From contig JAFRRN010000020.1 in NCBI GenBank assembly GCA_017428055.1, positions 28,585 through 92,584 of the forward strand: DNA of 64,000 nucleotides. The letters are read 5' to 3'. The DNA is from Prevotella sp. Its GTDB lineage: Bacteria; Bacteroidota; Bacteroidia; Bacteroidales; Bacteroidaceae. Under the pieces are notes generated by a model that saw only the letters and a list, made by a program, of their open reading frames with translations, had not been told where the DNA came from and did not search any database. Positions within the stretch are counted from its first letter, which is position 1, and the number at the start of each line of letters is the position of its first letter. The position numbers and the translations under genes are program-made. This document shows positions 8,812 to 17,725 of the stretch, one piece after another.

Positions 8812-9474
8812 TCAGGATTCATCTATAGCGTAAACGGTGGGGTCGTCGATTCCCGCGTCATGCAATGCCTCGCGCCGCTCAACGCACGTACCGCACTTGC
8901 CGCAATGCACCTCGCCGCCCTTGTAGCAACTCCACGTCTCGGCATAGTCGATGCCCAACTGCTTGCCACGGAGGGCGATGTCGGTCTTGGTGATGTGGGT
9001 ATAGGGGGCAAAGATGCGGATATGCTGGTAGGTACCTGTCACGGCGGCGGAGTCCATCGCGGTGATGAACCCTCCCCGGCAATCGGGATAGATGGCATGG
9101 TCGCCATCGTGGTTGGCGATATAGACCCTGAACAATCCCTCGCTCTCGGCGATTCCCACGGCAATGGCGAGCATGATGCCATTGCGGAAGGGCACAACCG
9201 TGGACTTCATGTTGGCGTCAGCATAGTGTCCTTCGGGGATGGCATCGCCCCCCTGTAGCAACGAACTCTTGAAATACTGGTGCATAAAGTCGAGGGGAAT
9301 CACGATGTGACGGATGCCGAGACGCTCACAATGCAAGCGGGCAAAGGGTATCTCGCGGGCGTTATGGTTGCTGCCGTAGTCAAAGGAGATGGCGAGGGCG
9401 ATGTCTTCTTGATATTCATAGAGCAGGGTGATGGAATCCATCCCCCCGCTCACGATGATTGCACCCTTTTTCAT
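8812..9474 (-). CDS. queC: 7-cyano-7-deazaguanine synthase QueC
   Basis: 220 residues. QueC converts 7-carboxy-7-deazaguanine to preQ0 with ATP and ammonia in queuosine biosynthesis. The PP-loop SGGMDS is at residues 9-14 and the zinc-binding cysteines are in CYKGGEVHCGKCGTC near the C-terminus. I place the start at 9474 (MKKGAIIVSGG): its ATG overlaps the TGA of the POT gene as ATGA, and a longer in-frame extension to 9561 would lie inside that gene and has no family support. No other queuosine gene is in the window. Confidence 0.94.
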   Translation of the reverse strand: MKKGAIIVSGGMDSITLLYEYQEDIALAISFDYGSNHNAREIPFARLHCERLGIRHIVIPLDFMHQYFKSSLLQGGDAIPEGHYADANMKSTVVPFRNGIMLAIAVGIAESEGLFRVYIANHDGDHAIYPDCRGGFITAMDSAAVTGTYQHIRIFAPYTHITKTDIALRGKQLGIDYAETWSCYKGGEVHCGKCGTCVERREALHDAGIDDPTVYAIDES

Positions 9475-11006
9475 GCCACCCTCTCCAAGCGTTTCATCAT
9501 GGTGAACATGAAGATGGCGGCGACAAGGCAGACGGCGATAAACACGCCCCAGACAATCCACAAGGGGAGGTTGCCCCAGAGGTAGCCACCCACTCCCACG
9601 AGCTTGTTGCCGATGGCGGTGGAGACAAACCAGCCACCCATCATCAGTCCCTTATACTTGGGAGGTGCCACTTTGGACACAAACGAGATGCCCATAGGCG
9701 ACAGCAACAACTCGCCGAAGGTAAGGATGAGGTAAGTGCCTATCAGCAAATTGGGCGTCACATCGGCAACATGCTTGCCAACGGTGGTGCCATCTGCCAA
9801 CGTTTCCGTCTCCGGCATGGGCAGTCCCCACGAGAATACCGCCATCAATACGTATGCCAAAGCGGCGACAACCATACCGTATGCAATCTTGCGCGGGGCG
9901 GAAGGCTCCTTGCCCTTGGCTGCCAACGAGCCGAAGATGGCAAGGCTGACGGGTGTCAATGCCACGACATAGAAGGGGTTGAACTGTTGGAATATAGGAG
10001 CGGAAACGGCAACCGAACCGTCAAGGTTGGCATATTTGAAGCCAAGGAATGCCAGGGCGGCGAGGATGACAAGGGCAGAGATGGTCTTTGTCTTTGAGGT
10101 CTTGCCCTGGAAGAACGAGAAGCCGGCATAGACGATGAAGATGATGGCAACCAAGTTCCACACGTCGAATGCCATGCTTTGTACGCCCGTAGACGACTTA
10201 GCGGTGAACTCGTCCGCGAAATAGGTCAGCGAAAGACCGTTCTGATGGAATGCCATCCAGAAGAAGATGACCACGGCGAAGACGAGGCACAATGCCACTA
10301 TGCGCTGCTTGGTTTCCTCTTTCGTCAATTCGGGTTCGTTGGTTTCAGCCTTTCCCTTGGCAGCCTGTCCCTTTCCTCCCTCCACATGACGGAAGGTTGG
10401 GCGGAAGACGTAATAGATGCAGATGGAAAGAATCAACGACGCACACGCCACCGCGAAGGCGAAATGGTAGGAGTCGTTGACGCTCACGCCCAGATGTTGC
10501 TGAGCCCATTCCATAATCCTGACGGCAGCGGTCGGTGCGAAGAGGGCACCGATGTTGATCGCCATGTAGAAAATAGAGAAACCAGAGTCGCGCTTGTCCT
10601 TGTATTGCGGGTCGTTGTAGAGGTCGCCCACCATCACTTGCAAGTTGCCTTTGAACAGGCCAGTGCCGAACCCGATCAGCACCAATGCCGCCAACATCAC
10701 GACGAGTGCCAGCGTATTGCCGCCAAGGGGTACGGAAAGCAACAAATAACCCGCAAACATAATCAAGATGCCAATGGTAACCATGCGGCCAAAGCCGAAC
10801 TTGTCGGCGAGCCAGCCACCCACAATGGGGAGGAAATAGACGAGCATGAGGAAGTCGCTGTATATCTCGCCAGCCCATCCAGCATCCAGTCCGTAGTTTG
10901 CACGTAGAAACAAAGCGAAGACGGCTAACATGGTATAATAGCCGAACCGCTCTCCTGTGTTGGCAAGAGCCAACGCATAAAGTCCTTTAGGTTGTCCTTC
11001 AAACAT
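9471..11006 (-). CDS. POT family proton-dependent oligopeptide transporter
   Basis: 511 residues, highly hydrophobic, consistent with the 14-helix POT/PTR fold of the bacterial inner membrane. The N-terminus (GLYALALANTGERFGYYTML) contains the ExxER-like proton-coupling region on the first helix, and GFGTGLFKGNLQVMVGDLY matches the PTR2 signature area. A cytoplasmic, Lys/Glu-rich linker (about 215-235) precedes the second half. Imports di- and tripeptides with protons. It overlaps queC by four bases (ATGA), an unexpected operon partner. Confidence 0.93.
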   Translation of the reverse strand: MFEGQPKGLYALALANTGERFGYYTMLAVFALFLRANYGLDAGWAGEIYSDFLMLVYFLPIVGGWLADKFGFGRMVTIGILIMFAGYLLLSVPLGGNTLALVVMLAALVLIGFGTGLFKGNLQVMVGDLYNDPQYKDKRDSGFSIFYMAINIGALFAPTAAVRIMEWAQQHLGVSVNDSYHFAFAVACASLILSICIYYVFRPTFRHVEGGKGQAAKGKAETNEPELTKEETKQRIVALCLVFAVVIFFWMAFHQNGLSLTYFADEFTAKSSTGVQSMAFDVWNLVAIIFIVYAGFSFFQGKTSKTKTISALVILAALAFLGFKYANLDGSVAVSAPIFQQFNPFYVVALTPVSLAIFGSLAAKGKEPSAPRKIAYGMVVAALAYVLMAVFSWGLPMPETETLADGTTVGKHVADVTPNLLIGTYLILTFGELLLSPMGISFVSKVAPPKYKGLMMGGWFVSTAIGNKLVGVGGYLWGNLPLWIVWGVFIAVCLVAAIFMFTMMKRLERVA

Positions 11007-11048
11007 AATAATTTATTGTTAAATCGATATTTATCAAATGAAAAATGA

Positions 11049-11251
11049 CTACACACCCAATACAATGGCAGGGTCAATGTTCAACTTATTCTGAATATTT
11101 CCTCTTCATAATCAGCTACCAAATCCGAAATCAAATCCAATTCTATCATATTCTTATCATCCGCAGGCGTATCATTACCAACGACCTTCAATAGTTCGTT
11201 GATACGATTACAAGCTGCATAGTATTGCTTTTCTGTCATTATCTGTCCCAT
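11049..11251 (-). pseudogene. HigA-like antitoxin remnant with internal deletion
   Basis: From 11251 an intact N-terminus reads MGQIMTEKQYYAACNRINEL and onward to SDLVADYEEEIF, the acidic helical region found at the N-terminus of HigA-type XRE antitoxins. The frame then stops at 11081. Shifted by one base, the following DNA reads KLNIDPAIVLGV and stops at 11049, the usual C-terminus of the same family. The helix-turn-helix region in between (roughly 50-60 residues) is gone, so this is one gene with an internal, frameshifting deletion. No HigB-like toxin lies nearby. The remainder of the 316-bp gap holds nothing I recognise. Confidence 0.75.
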
Positions 11252-11322
11252 AATCTATATTTCTGCTTATTATCATTACTTCTATATTATTCCACATATT
11301 GCAATAAACCAAATAAATTACA

Positions 11323-12117
11323 TTACTTTGTTTTGGTTATATCAAACAGATAAGTCAACTTGATGACAATATTGCCAAAGTTGGACTTGGAGAAATAGTC
11401 GCGTTTGGAATCGCCATAGATGTTTCCAAGGCCATAGTAATAGCGTCCTTCCAACAGGAAATGCCCCAGTTTGGGGATGGAGCACTCGAGACCAGCACCT
11501 ACGGCGATGCCATAATCGAAATGATGCTCTATCGACATGGTGTCCTGCGCACAGGTCTTGTTGATGCGGTCGTTGAGGTTCATCTGGGCGAAATCGAAGT
11601 TCGATTTAGAACTTTCATTGAGGTAAAAGCCAAATTGCGGACCTGCCTGGAAGAAGAATTGCACACCTTTTTGCTCCCTTCCCCATGCGAGATGGGCAAA
11701 GATGGGCAACTGGATGTAATTGGCGGTGCGGCTGTACTCCTCCGCCAATCCCGTGTAGGCATTGATGACGGGCTGGTCGTTTTTATCGAGAATATCCTCT
11801 TTCCATCCCAAGCTGGCATAGTTGAATTCTGCATAGACGGAACAAATCGTGTTAAAGTACTTCTCGCAGACATAACGGGCGGTGAAGCCTCCCGTGATGC
11901 CGCCATGAAGTCCCTGTGGGACAGTGGGGACAAAGCCTACATTGCTCAATACATATCCACCGTTAAAGCCAATGGCAAGGTCATTTCGGTGTTCTCCCAC
12001 CTGTGCCTGTGAATGAAGAACGAAGAATGAAGAATGAAGGACCATCAAACATATAACAAGTGTCGAATGAAGGTTTGACGATAGCCATACACCAACAGAT
12101 GCACCCTTTTTCACCAT
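11323..12117 (-). CDS. Outer-membrane beta-barrel protein (PorT-like)
   Basis: 264 residues from the ATG at 12117. After a hydrophobic signal region ending in HSQA/QVG, the mature part alternates as beta strands and has typical barrel features (GFNGGYVLSNVGF, NYIQLPIFAHLAWG, FFFQAGPQFGFYL, LLEGRYYYGLGNIY) with a terminal KLTYLFDI strand. This matches small porin-family/PorT-type proteins of unknown cargo. The signal peptide is odd: its end (HSSFFVLHS) is encoded by the 7-bp-period microrepeat at 12011-12040. An in-frame ATG at 12159 would add 14 residues that also derive from repeat-like DNA. Confidence 0.8.
   Translation of the reverse strand: MVKKGASVGVWLSSNLHSTLVICLMVLHSSFFVLHSQAQVGEHRNDLAIGFNGGYVLSNVGFVPTVPQGLHGGITGGFTARYVCEKYFNTICSVYAEFNYASLGWKEDILDKNDQPVINAYTGLAEEYSRTANYIQLPIFAHLAWGREQKGVQFFFQAGPQFGFYLNESSKSNFDFAQMNLNDRINKTCAQDTMSIEHHFDYGIAVGAGLECSIPKLGHFLLEGRYYYGLGNIYGDSKRDYFSKSNFGNIVIKLTYLFDITKTK
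12011..12040. repeat. 7-bp-period GAAGAAY microrepeat inside a signal-peptide coding region
   Basis: Four GAAGAAC/GAAGAAT-type units in tandem. A related, looser copy lies at 12147-12178 between this gene and its upstream neighbour, and another inside the U32 gene at 105-140. Confidence 0.7.
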
Positions 12118-12172
12118 CAAATCATTTTGTATGGCGGCAGAAGATTCTTCACTCTTCATTCCTCACCCTTCA

Positions 12173-13546
12173 TTAATAATTGATCGACTCGATGTTTCCA
12201 TTCTTCATGTAATGCACCAACATGAAAGCCTCGTTCTGCATACCACCCGTCGCGCCCGCCGACTTGAAGTTGAGGGGGGTCTGCAAGTGGGCGTATGCGT
12301 TCTGGTCTTTCGTCCCTTTGAAGTCCTTACCATATTGATGGAGACCCCGCAAGAAGAAGTTCGCCTGGTCATAACCAGTAATGGCGAAACGAGGGAGTGC
12401 CGTCATCATGTCACCTTTGAACCATTGTTTGTAATTGCGTTCTAATTGTTGGGTCTTGGCAGACTCGGCATTATAATAGAATGTGGTGGGGATATATGTC
12501 TCGTATTTGTGGAAATAGTTGTTGTAGACCTTCGTGTACATCAGCCATTCCGTATAGCCATACAGAGAAATATTGACATTGGGGTTGGCGGCGATGAGCG
12601 TGTTGATCTTCGCCAACGTGGCATTCAACTGGGGGGAACGACCCGTGTTGAGAATCACCACATTGGGCTGCGTGGCACTGAAAGCACGGGAAAACGCCTC
12701 ATCGGGCGACTTCAGGTTGGTGATGCTATATTTAACGCCCTTGCCATCCAACTGCTTCCGCAGTCCCGAAGTGAACACTCCTTTCTGGCTGGTGGAGTCG
12801 TTGCAATCCACGAAGATGGGATGATGCGACGGGAATCGCTCCATGAATGCCTTGATGGCATCGTCATTGAGGTTGGTGGGCGACTGGTAAACCTGGAACA
12901 CATTGGGATTGGTGAGTACGGCATCGCCTTGGATGGAGAAGGGGATGACCATCTTGATGTTGTACGTGCGGCAGAAATCAGACAGCGCATTCGTCTGTTT
13001 GGTATAGAGAGGACCGAAGATGATGTCACAATTGTCGGCATCCTTCTCCAACAAGGTTTGCCGTATGTCGGCATCGATGGGAACGTTCCATGCGTGGATG
13101 TCGGTGGAGATGCCCTCCGCCTTCAACGTCTCGCAAGCCATGAGGATGCCACGGTAGTATTCCACCATGCGTCGACCATCGCCATCAATATTGTGCAAGG
13201 GCAGCATCACGCCAACGCGGATGGCACGGTTGCGCACGTCGTTGGCACCATAGAGCTTGAGACGCTCCGCCTCTGCAGCTTTCTTCGCCTCCTCGGCTTT
13301 CTGTTCCTCTGTCTTTTCGTATGGGATAAACACCATGTCGCCTTTCTTCAGCTCATATCCCTCTTTCTTCATCTCGGGATTAGCCTCCATCAAATCGACC
13401 ATGGAGATGTTGTATTTCTTAGCTATGCCAAATACCGTGTCTTTCTTCTTAGCCTTATAAATGTCGCGCCATTGGGTGGTTTGCGACCAAGATACCATAC
13501 ATAGCGACAAGGATAAACACAACAAAATACTCCTTAATTTTATCAT
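12173..13546 (-). CDS. LysM domain plus periplasmic-binding-protein-like protein
   Basis: 457 residues. After a signal peptide ending near SWSQ there is a LysM domain (about 25-75: DTVFGIAKKYNISMVDLMEANP, KKGDMVFIP), a short Ala/Glu/Lys coiled linker, then a long domain with a type I periplasmic-binding fold (RVGVMLPLHNIDGDGRRMVEYYRG, CDIIFGPLYTKQTNALSDFC, VVILNTGRSPQLNATLAKIN). LysM should hold peptidoglycan; the ligand of the second domain is unknown. I start at the second of two adjacent ATGs (13546) because a GGAGG sits six bases before it. Confidence 0.85.
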   Translation of the reverse strand: MIKLRSILLCLSLSLCMVSWSQTTQWRDIYKAKKKDTVFGIAKKYNISMVDLMEANPEMKKEGYELKKGDMVFIPYEKTEEQKAEEAKKAAEAERLKLYGANDVRNRAIRVGVMLPLHNIDGDGRRMVEYYRGILMACETLKAEGISTDIHAWNVPIDADIRQTLLEKDADNCDIIFGPLYTKQTNALSDFCRTYNIKMVIPFSIQGDAVLTNPNVFQVYQSPTNLNDDAIKAFMERFPSHHPIFVDCNDSTSQKGVFTSGLRKQLDGKGVKYSITNLKSPDEAFSRAFSATQPNVVILNTGRSPQLNATLAKINTLIAANPNVNISLYGYTEWLMYTKVYNNYFHKYETYIPTTFYYNAESAKTQQLERNYKQWFKGDMMTALPRFAITGYDQANFFLRGLHQYGKDFKGTKDQNAYAHLQTPLNFKSAGATGGMQNEAFMLVHYMKNGNIESINY

Positions 13547-13575
13547 CATAACCCTCCGTTTTTGATTTCCGAATG

Positions 13576-13583
13576 CAAATATA
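13576..13583 (-). promoter_or_regulatory. Bacteroidota -7 element for the LysM gene
   Basis: Minus-strand TATATTTG lies 29 nt upstream of the start. The expected TTG is not found at 18-20 nt, so confidence is limited. Confidence 0.45.
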
Positions 13584-13616
13584 CACGTATTTTTGAAAAT
13601 TACGGACTGTTTTATC

Positions 13617-13656
13617 AAAAAAGTTGCGGGAAGTCCTTGCAGAACTCCCCACAACT
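13617..13656 (-). terminator. Rho-independent terminator of the fabD-GH13-alaX-araC operon
   Basis: On the minus strand AGTTGTGGG...AGT pairs with ACT...CCCGCAACT and is followed by six T. It begins 38 nt after the araC stop. Confidence 0.75.
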
Positions 13657-13694
13657 ATATGTAAATGAGTGTTATCCGTGGAATGTAAGTTTAC

Positions 13695-14570
13695 TCATTT
13701 CGTATCCTCCCGAAACTCCGAGGGCTTGCGCCCGGTCTTGATTTTAAACTTGGAGGAGAAATAGTCGGGGGAGTCGAAATTGAGACGATAGGCAATCTCC
13801 TTGATGCTGAGGTTGGTGGTGGAGAGCAGTTCCTTGGCTCGTTGCAGACGCAGTTCCTGTTGGTACATGGCGGGGGCGATGCCTGTATATTCCTTGAACA
13901 ACTTACGGAAATTGCTATATCCTATGCCGAGATCCATGGCGATTTGCTGGATGGTGAGGTTGCTCTCGAGCGACTCGCGTATGCGTAACCTCGCCTTGTT
14001 CATCACGTCGACATAGTCGTGTTGCTTCTTGAGTGTGATGTTGCGCTCCAGGGAATACATCAAACCGACAAGGTGGTTGACGATGCCGGCGAGGGTCTGT
14101 TGCGCGTAAGCCGCCTCTTCCTTCGCCTTATCGAATGCCTCGTCATAGAGATGGACTATCTCGCTGCTGAACCCCACGTGGTAAATGGGCTTGGTTGGCG
14201 ACAGGAAACCCGCCCTCACACGGTCATCCACGTTCCTCCCCTTAAAGCCTATCCAATAGCTTTTCCATCCTTTGGTCTCCAAGGGGTGGTAGGAATGCCA
14301 CTCGCCAGGGAACAACAGGAAGAGGTCTCCCTGCTTGATGCGGATGGGCTTTTGGTTGGTTGACTCAAACGTCCCCTCACCTTCCGTGAGATAGAGCAAT
14401 TGGTACTCGTTGAGGATGCGCCCCTTCTTGAGGTCGAAATAATAGCCATCGGCATGGCCGCGCGTGGGGTATTCATCACCCGGTGCTATCTCCTCGTAGC
14501 CCACTGTACTAACCGTGAGTCCCCAGAGGGCATCACGCTCGTTGGCAATCAGGTATTTACTCGTTTGCAT
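13695..14570 (-). CDS. AraC family transcriptional regulator
   Basis: 291 residues. The N-terminal cupin-like sensing domain (about 20-150) is followed by two helix-turn-helix units in the C-terminal 100 residues (LTIQQIAMDLGIGYSNFRKLF and LSIKEIAYRLNFDSPDYFSS, ending with KTGRKPSEFRE), the classic AraC/XylS DNA-binding block. It starts 24 nt after alaX and is last in the operon before the terminator at 13617-13656. The cupin suggests a small-molecule, perhaps sugar, ligand; a link to the amylase two genes upstream is inference. Confidence 0.92.
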   Translation of the reverse strand: MQTSKYLIANERDALWGLTVSTVGYEEIAPGDEYPTRGHADGYYFDLKKGRILNEYQLLYLTEGEGTFESTNQKPIRIKQGDLFLLFPGEWHSYHPLETKGWKSYWIGFKGRNVDDRVRAGFLSPTKPIYHVGFSSEIVHLYDEAFDKAKEEAAYAQQTLAGIVNHLVGLMYSLERNITLKKQHDYVDVMNKARLRIRESLESNLTIQQIAMDLGIGYSNFRKLFKEYTGIAPAMYQQELRLQRAKELLSTTNLSIKEIAYRLNFDSPDYFSSKFKIKTGRKPSEFREDTK

Positions 14571-14594
14571 GGTATGGAAAGGATTAAAAATGGA

Positions 14595-15098
14595 TTATTG
14601 GATAACCTTATAACGGATGCGGAAAGAACAGGCGGACTGGTCCCAATTGGTACCCAACATCTCAAAACGCCCGATCTGCGACGTGCTACGCACATGCTTA
14701 CCGATGCAGGGACAGACATCGAAGTCGCCGATGCGCACCAACCGAATGGTGTCGCTGGCATCGTCGGGCAACCGTTCCAAAGACAACAAAGCATCGGGCG
14801 ACCCCTCCTCGGCATCCATGACCATGCCCTCTAACTGTACGCGGGTGACAAATTCAAATGTCACGGGCAGGTCTTCCTCTAACAACTCGTTCATCCGACG
14901 TTCTATCTCCTTCTCCTCCTTGCGGTCAGGCATACGGTCGAGGATATAGGAAATCTTGCTCTTCTTGCGTTCAATGTGGGCATTGCGGCTACGCTCACAC
15001 CCGAACATCCGCACCATCACCTGGTTGAGCAGATGCTCCGCCGTGTGGGCAGGGGGAAATTCCTCCTTGTTATGGTCATTCAAAAAAATATCGTCCAT
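14595..15098 (-). CDS. AlaX-like alanyl-tRNA editing protein
   Basis: 167 residues from the ATG at 15098. It resembles the free-standing second additional domain of threonyl/alanyl-tRNA synthetases: the zinc-site pair HTAEH in the N-terminal part and CPCIGKHV in the C-terminal part provide His, His, Cys and His. AlaX-type enzymes deacylate mischarged Ser- or Gly-tRNA-Ala. The start codon shares bases with the stop of the GH13 gene (TAATG), indicating coupling; an in-frame ATG at 15122 would lie inside that gene. Confidence 0.8.
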   Translation of the reverse strand: MDDIFLNDHNKEEFPPAHTAEHLLNQVMVRMFGCERSRNAHIERKKSKISYILDRMPDRKEEKEIERRMNELLEEDLPVTFEFVTRVQLEGMVMDAEEGSPDALLSLERLPDDASDTIRLVRIGDFDVCPCIGKHVRSTSQIGRFEMLGTNWDQSACSFRIRYKVIQ

Positions 15099-16765
15099 TA
15101 TCTTTTGAGATTGATTTTCCATATATTGACACCACGGCTCTCCATCTGAACGTTGACACGACCATCCTTGCGAAGTGCAAAAGCCTGCCGTTTCTTGGAG
15201 AGTAGGTCAACCGCCTTCACATCCTCTTCGTCGATGTGCAGGAAGTCAAAAGCGTATGCGGGGATGCAGAAGTCTATGCTTACGGGTTGGTCATCGTAGT
15301 TAGCAGCGACCATCAACAAGTCGTCCCCCGCCTTTCGCAGGAACACATATTGGCGTTGGAGATGGGTATTGGCATACATCAAGTCAAAGAAGAATCCCTC
15401 GCTGACACATTTCTCCTGTCGGGCGATGTTCAATATCTTGTCGTGGATGGCATAAACCCACTTCTCCTCTGGGGTGAGTTGGTGCTTCGCAGCACGGCAT
15501 ACAGTGTCAACAGCCCAGTAATCGAAGATGGTCGTACGCCCATCCCTGCCGCTAAAGCCCTCGCTATCCATGCCTCTCTCGCCATATTCCTCTCCGAAAT
15601 AGAGCATAAAGGGGTTCTGTTGCATCAACACGGCAGAGGCAAGCGCAGGGATTCCCTTCAGCGGCGAGCCGGCGAAAAAGTCGCTGCCAATACGTTGCTC
15701 GTCATGGTTTTCGAGGAAATACAACATCTTGTCGCGTATGTCATCCGTCGATTGCCAGGCATGTGTGATGGCAGAAGTGGGTGCCTGGTGGCAGGTCACG
15801 GCACGTAACGTGTCGTACATCCCAACCTTATCATAGAGGAGATCAAATCCACTGGCGATGTAATGGCGGTATTCATGGGGATTATACACCTCGCCAATGA
15901 ACTGGATGTGCTTGAATTTCTTACGCACGATGGCTGTGGCGTATGCCCAAAATTCGGCAGGAACCATCTCCGCCATGTCGCATCGGAAGGCATCAACGCC
16001 CTTCTTCGCCCAAAAGAGGAGGATGTCCGTCATCTTCTTCCACGTGCTGGGAATGGGGTCGAAATGCCCTACCCTACCCGCATAATAGTCTACGCCATAG
16101 TTCAACTTAACTGTTTCATACCAGTCATCGTGTCCTGGGTAAGGATCGAAATGGTCATTGCCCGTCGCCTTGGCAGGCTCTTCGATGTAGGGTTTACCGT
16201 CTCCTTGCGACAAGTCAAAATGCGGCGCAAACCGCTGACCGGGACAATAATAAAAGTTATTCTGTGGGTCGAAGCCCTTGGAGGCATCATCCCCCACGCC
16301 CAAGTCCTTGACATTCCGTGGCTTGCATTGGGAATGGTACTGTCGGGCAACGTGGTTGGGGACGAAATCGATGATGACTTTCATTCCCGCTTGGTGTGTC
16401 CGTTCCACAAGATGCTCAAACTCCGCCATCCTATGATCGACGTTGGTCGCCAAGTCGGGGTCAACATCGTAGTAGTCTGTGATAGCGTATGGCGACCCCG
16501 CCTTGCCTTTCACGATGGCGGGGTGGTTGCGCGGGATGCCATAACCGATGTAGTCGGTTTGCGTAGCATGGCGGATGATTCCTGTATACCACACATGCGT
16601 AACTCCCAACTTGGCTATTTTCTTCAGCGCAGCGTCGGTGAAGTCATTCATCTTGCCACAACCGTTTTCGGCAATCGTGCCATTCGCGATGCGCGACGTG
16701 TTGCGATTGCCGAAAAGACGTGGTAAGACCTGGTATATGATTGTCTTCTCCATCCGAAATGTCAT
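15098..16765 (-). CDS. GH13 alpha-amylase family glycosidase
   Basis: 555 residues from 16765, without a signal peptide, so probably cytoplasmic. The catalytic (beta/alpha)8 barrel is recognised by VIIDFVPNHVAR (region I), GVDAFRCDMAEM with the nucleophile Asp (region II), FIGEVYNP with the acid/base Glu (region III) and FLENHDEQR (region IV). The enzyme should act on alpha-glucans or maltooligosaccharides. The ATG at 16765 overlaps the fabD stop (ATGA) and has GGAA just before it; the next ATG at 16753 is an equally possible start. Sitting between fabD and alaX is unusual. Confidence 0.9.
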   Translation of the reverse strand: MTFRMEKTIIYQVLPRLFGNRNTSRIANGTIAENGCGKMNDFTDAALKKIAKLGVTHVWYTGIIRHATQTDYIGYGIPRNHPAIVKGKAGSPYAITDYYDVDPDLATNVDHRMAEFEHLVERTHQAGMKVIIDFVPNHVARQYHSQCKPRNVKDLGVGDDASKGFDPQNNFYYCPGQRFAPHFDLSQGDGKPYIEEPAKATGNDHFDPYPGHDDWYETVKLNYGVDYYAGRVGHFDPIPSTWKKMTDILLFWAKKGVDAFRCDMAEMVPAEFWAYATAIVRKKFKHIQFIGEVYNPHEYRHYIASGFDLLYDKVGMYDTLRAVTCHQAPTSAITHAWQSTDDIRDKMLYFLENHDEQRIGSDFFAGSPLKGIPALASAVLMQQNPFMLYFGEEYGERGMDSEGFSGRDGRTTIFDYWAVDTVCRAAKHQLTPEEKWVYAIHDKILNIARQEKCVSEGFFFDLMYANTHLQRQYVFLRKAGDDLLMVAANYDDQPVSIDFCIPAYAFDFLHIDEEDVKAVDLLSKKRQAFALRKDGRVNVQMESRGVNIWKINLKR

Positions 16766-17649
16766 TGGATTCCGTGGGCGGTGACTTCCTTGGAAATCTT
16801 GGCGATCATGCCCTGCAATGCCTTGCCGGGACCGCACTCGGTGAAGTCGTCGGCACCATCGGCAATCATGTTCTGTACACTGGCAGTCCACCTGACAGAG
16901 CTTGTCAACTGGGCAATGAGGTTGGCCTTGATTTCCGCAGGGTCGGTATGGGGCTGTGCATCAACATTCTGGTAGATGGGACAGCGTGGTTCCTTGATGT
17001 CGGTAGCCTCGATGGCGGCTTGCAACTCATCCTTAGCGGGTTGCATCAGGGGTGAATGGAACGCGCCACTTACTGGCAATTGCAGGGCGCGCTTGGCTCC
17101 TGCCGCCTTCAACTTCTCACATGCGGTGGCAATGGCATCGACATTACCCGAGATAACCAATTGACCGGGGCAGTTGTAGTTGGCAGGCACCACCACGTTT
17201 CCATCCGTACTGACCTCCTTGCAAACCTCTTCGATGGTCTCGTCTGGCAGGGCAATGACTGCCGCCATGGTGCCGGGTGCTTTCTCACAAGCCTTCTGCA
17301 TCGCCAAGGCACGGGCATGGACGAGGCGCAAGCCGTCCTCAAACGACAACGCCCCTGCCGCCGTGAGGGCGGAGAACTCGCCGAGGGAATGTCCTGCCAC
17401 CATGTCTGGCTGGAAGGCATCGCCCATGCACAAGGCAGAAATGACGCTATGGAGGAACACGGCGGGCTGTGTCACCTTGGTTTGTTTCAGCTCTTCCGCC
17501 GTTCCATCAAACATGATGTCGGTAATATTGAAGCCAAGCACCTCATTCGCCTTGTCGAAAAGTTCCTTGGCTAAACTGTTGTTCTCATACAAATCCTTGC
17601 CCATTCCGACGAATTGGGCACCCTGTCCGGGGAAAACAAATGCTTTCAT
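16762..17649 (-). CDS. fabD: Malonyl-CoA:ACP transacylase FabD
   Basis: 295 residues, full length. It loads malonyl groups onto acyl carrier protein for fatty acid synthesis. The N-terminal FPGQGAQFVGMGKDLYE and the nucleophile elbow GHSLGEFSAL are diagnostic, with the catalytic His region at SGAFHSPLM. First gene of a four-gene operon with a good promoter 31 nt upstream of the start; its stop overlaps the GH13 start. Confidence 0.97.
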   Translation of the reverse strand: MKAFVFPGQGAQFVGMGKDLYENNSLAKELFDKANEVLGFNITDIMFDGTAEELKQTKVTQPAVFLHSVISALCMGDAFQPDMVAGHSLGEFSALTAAGALSFEDGLRLVHARALAMQKACEKAPGTMAAVIALPDETIEEVCKEVSTDGNVVVPANYNCPGQLVISGNVDAIATACEKLKAAGAKRALQLPVSGAFHSPLMQPAKDELQAAIEATDIKEPRCPIYQNVDAQPHTDPAEIKANLIAQLTSSVRWTASVQNMIADGADDFTECGPGKALQGMIAKISKEVTAHGIQ

Positions 17650-17679
17650 CTTTCTATGTTGTTAGTTTTGAATTGATTG

Positions 17680-17709
17680 CAAAGGTAACACAAACTTTAC
17701 ACAATGCAA
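17680..17709 (-). promoter_or_regulatory. fabD operon promoter
   Basis: Minus-strand TTG (17709-17707), exactly 19 nt, then TACCTTTG (17687-17680). Transcription would start near 17673. Confidence 0.78.
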
Positions 17710-17725
17710 AAATAATTAATCATTT

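Noticed and set aside
9475-9561. N-terminal extension of QueC
   Set aside because: It lies inside the POT gene, is basic and unlike QueC, while the ATGA overlap at 9474 gives the family-typical start.
12446-13504. 352-codon plus-strand frame opposite the LysM gene
   Set aside because: Shadow of a well-supported minus-strand gene; His/Gly/Val-rich without domain features.
15863-16726. Long plus-strand frame opposite the GH13 gene
   Set aside because: The minus strand encodes a clear GH13 enzyme with all catalytic regions; the plus frame resembles no family.
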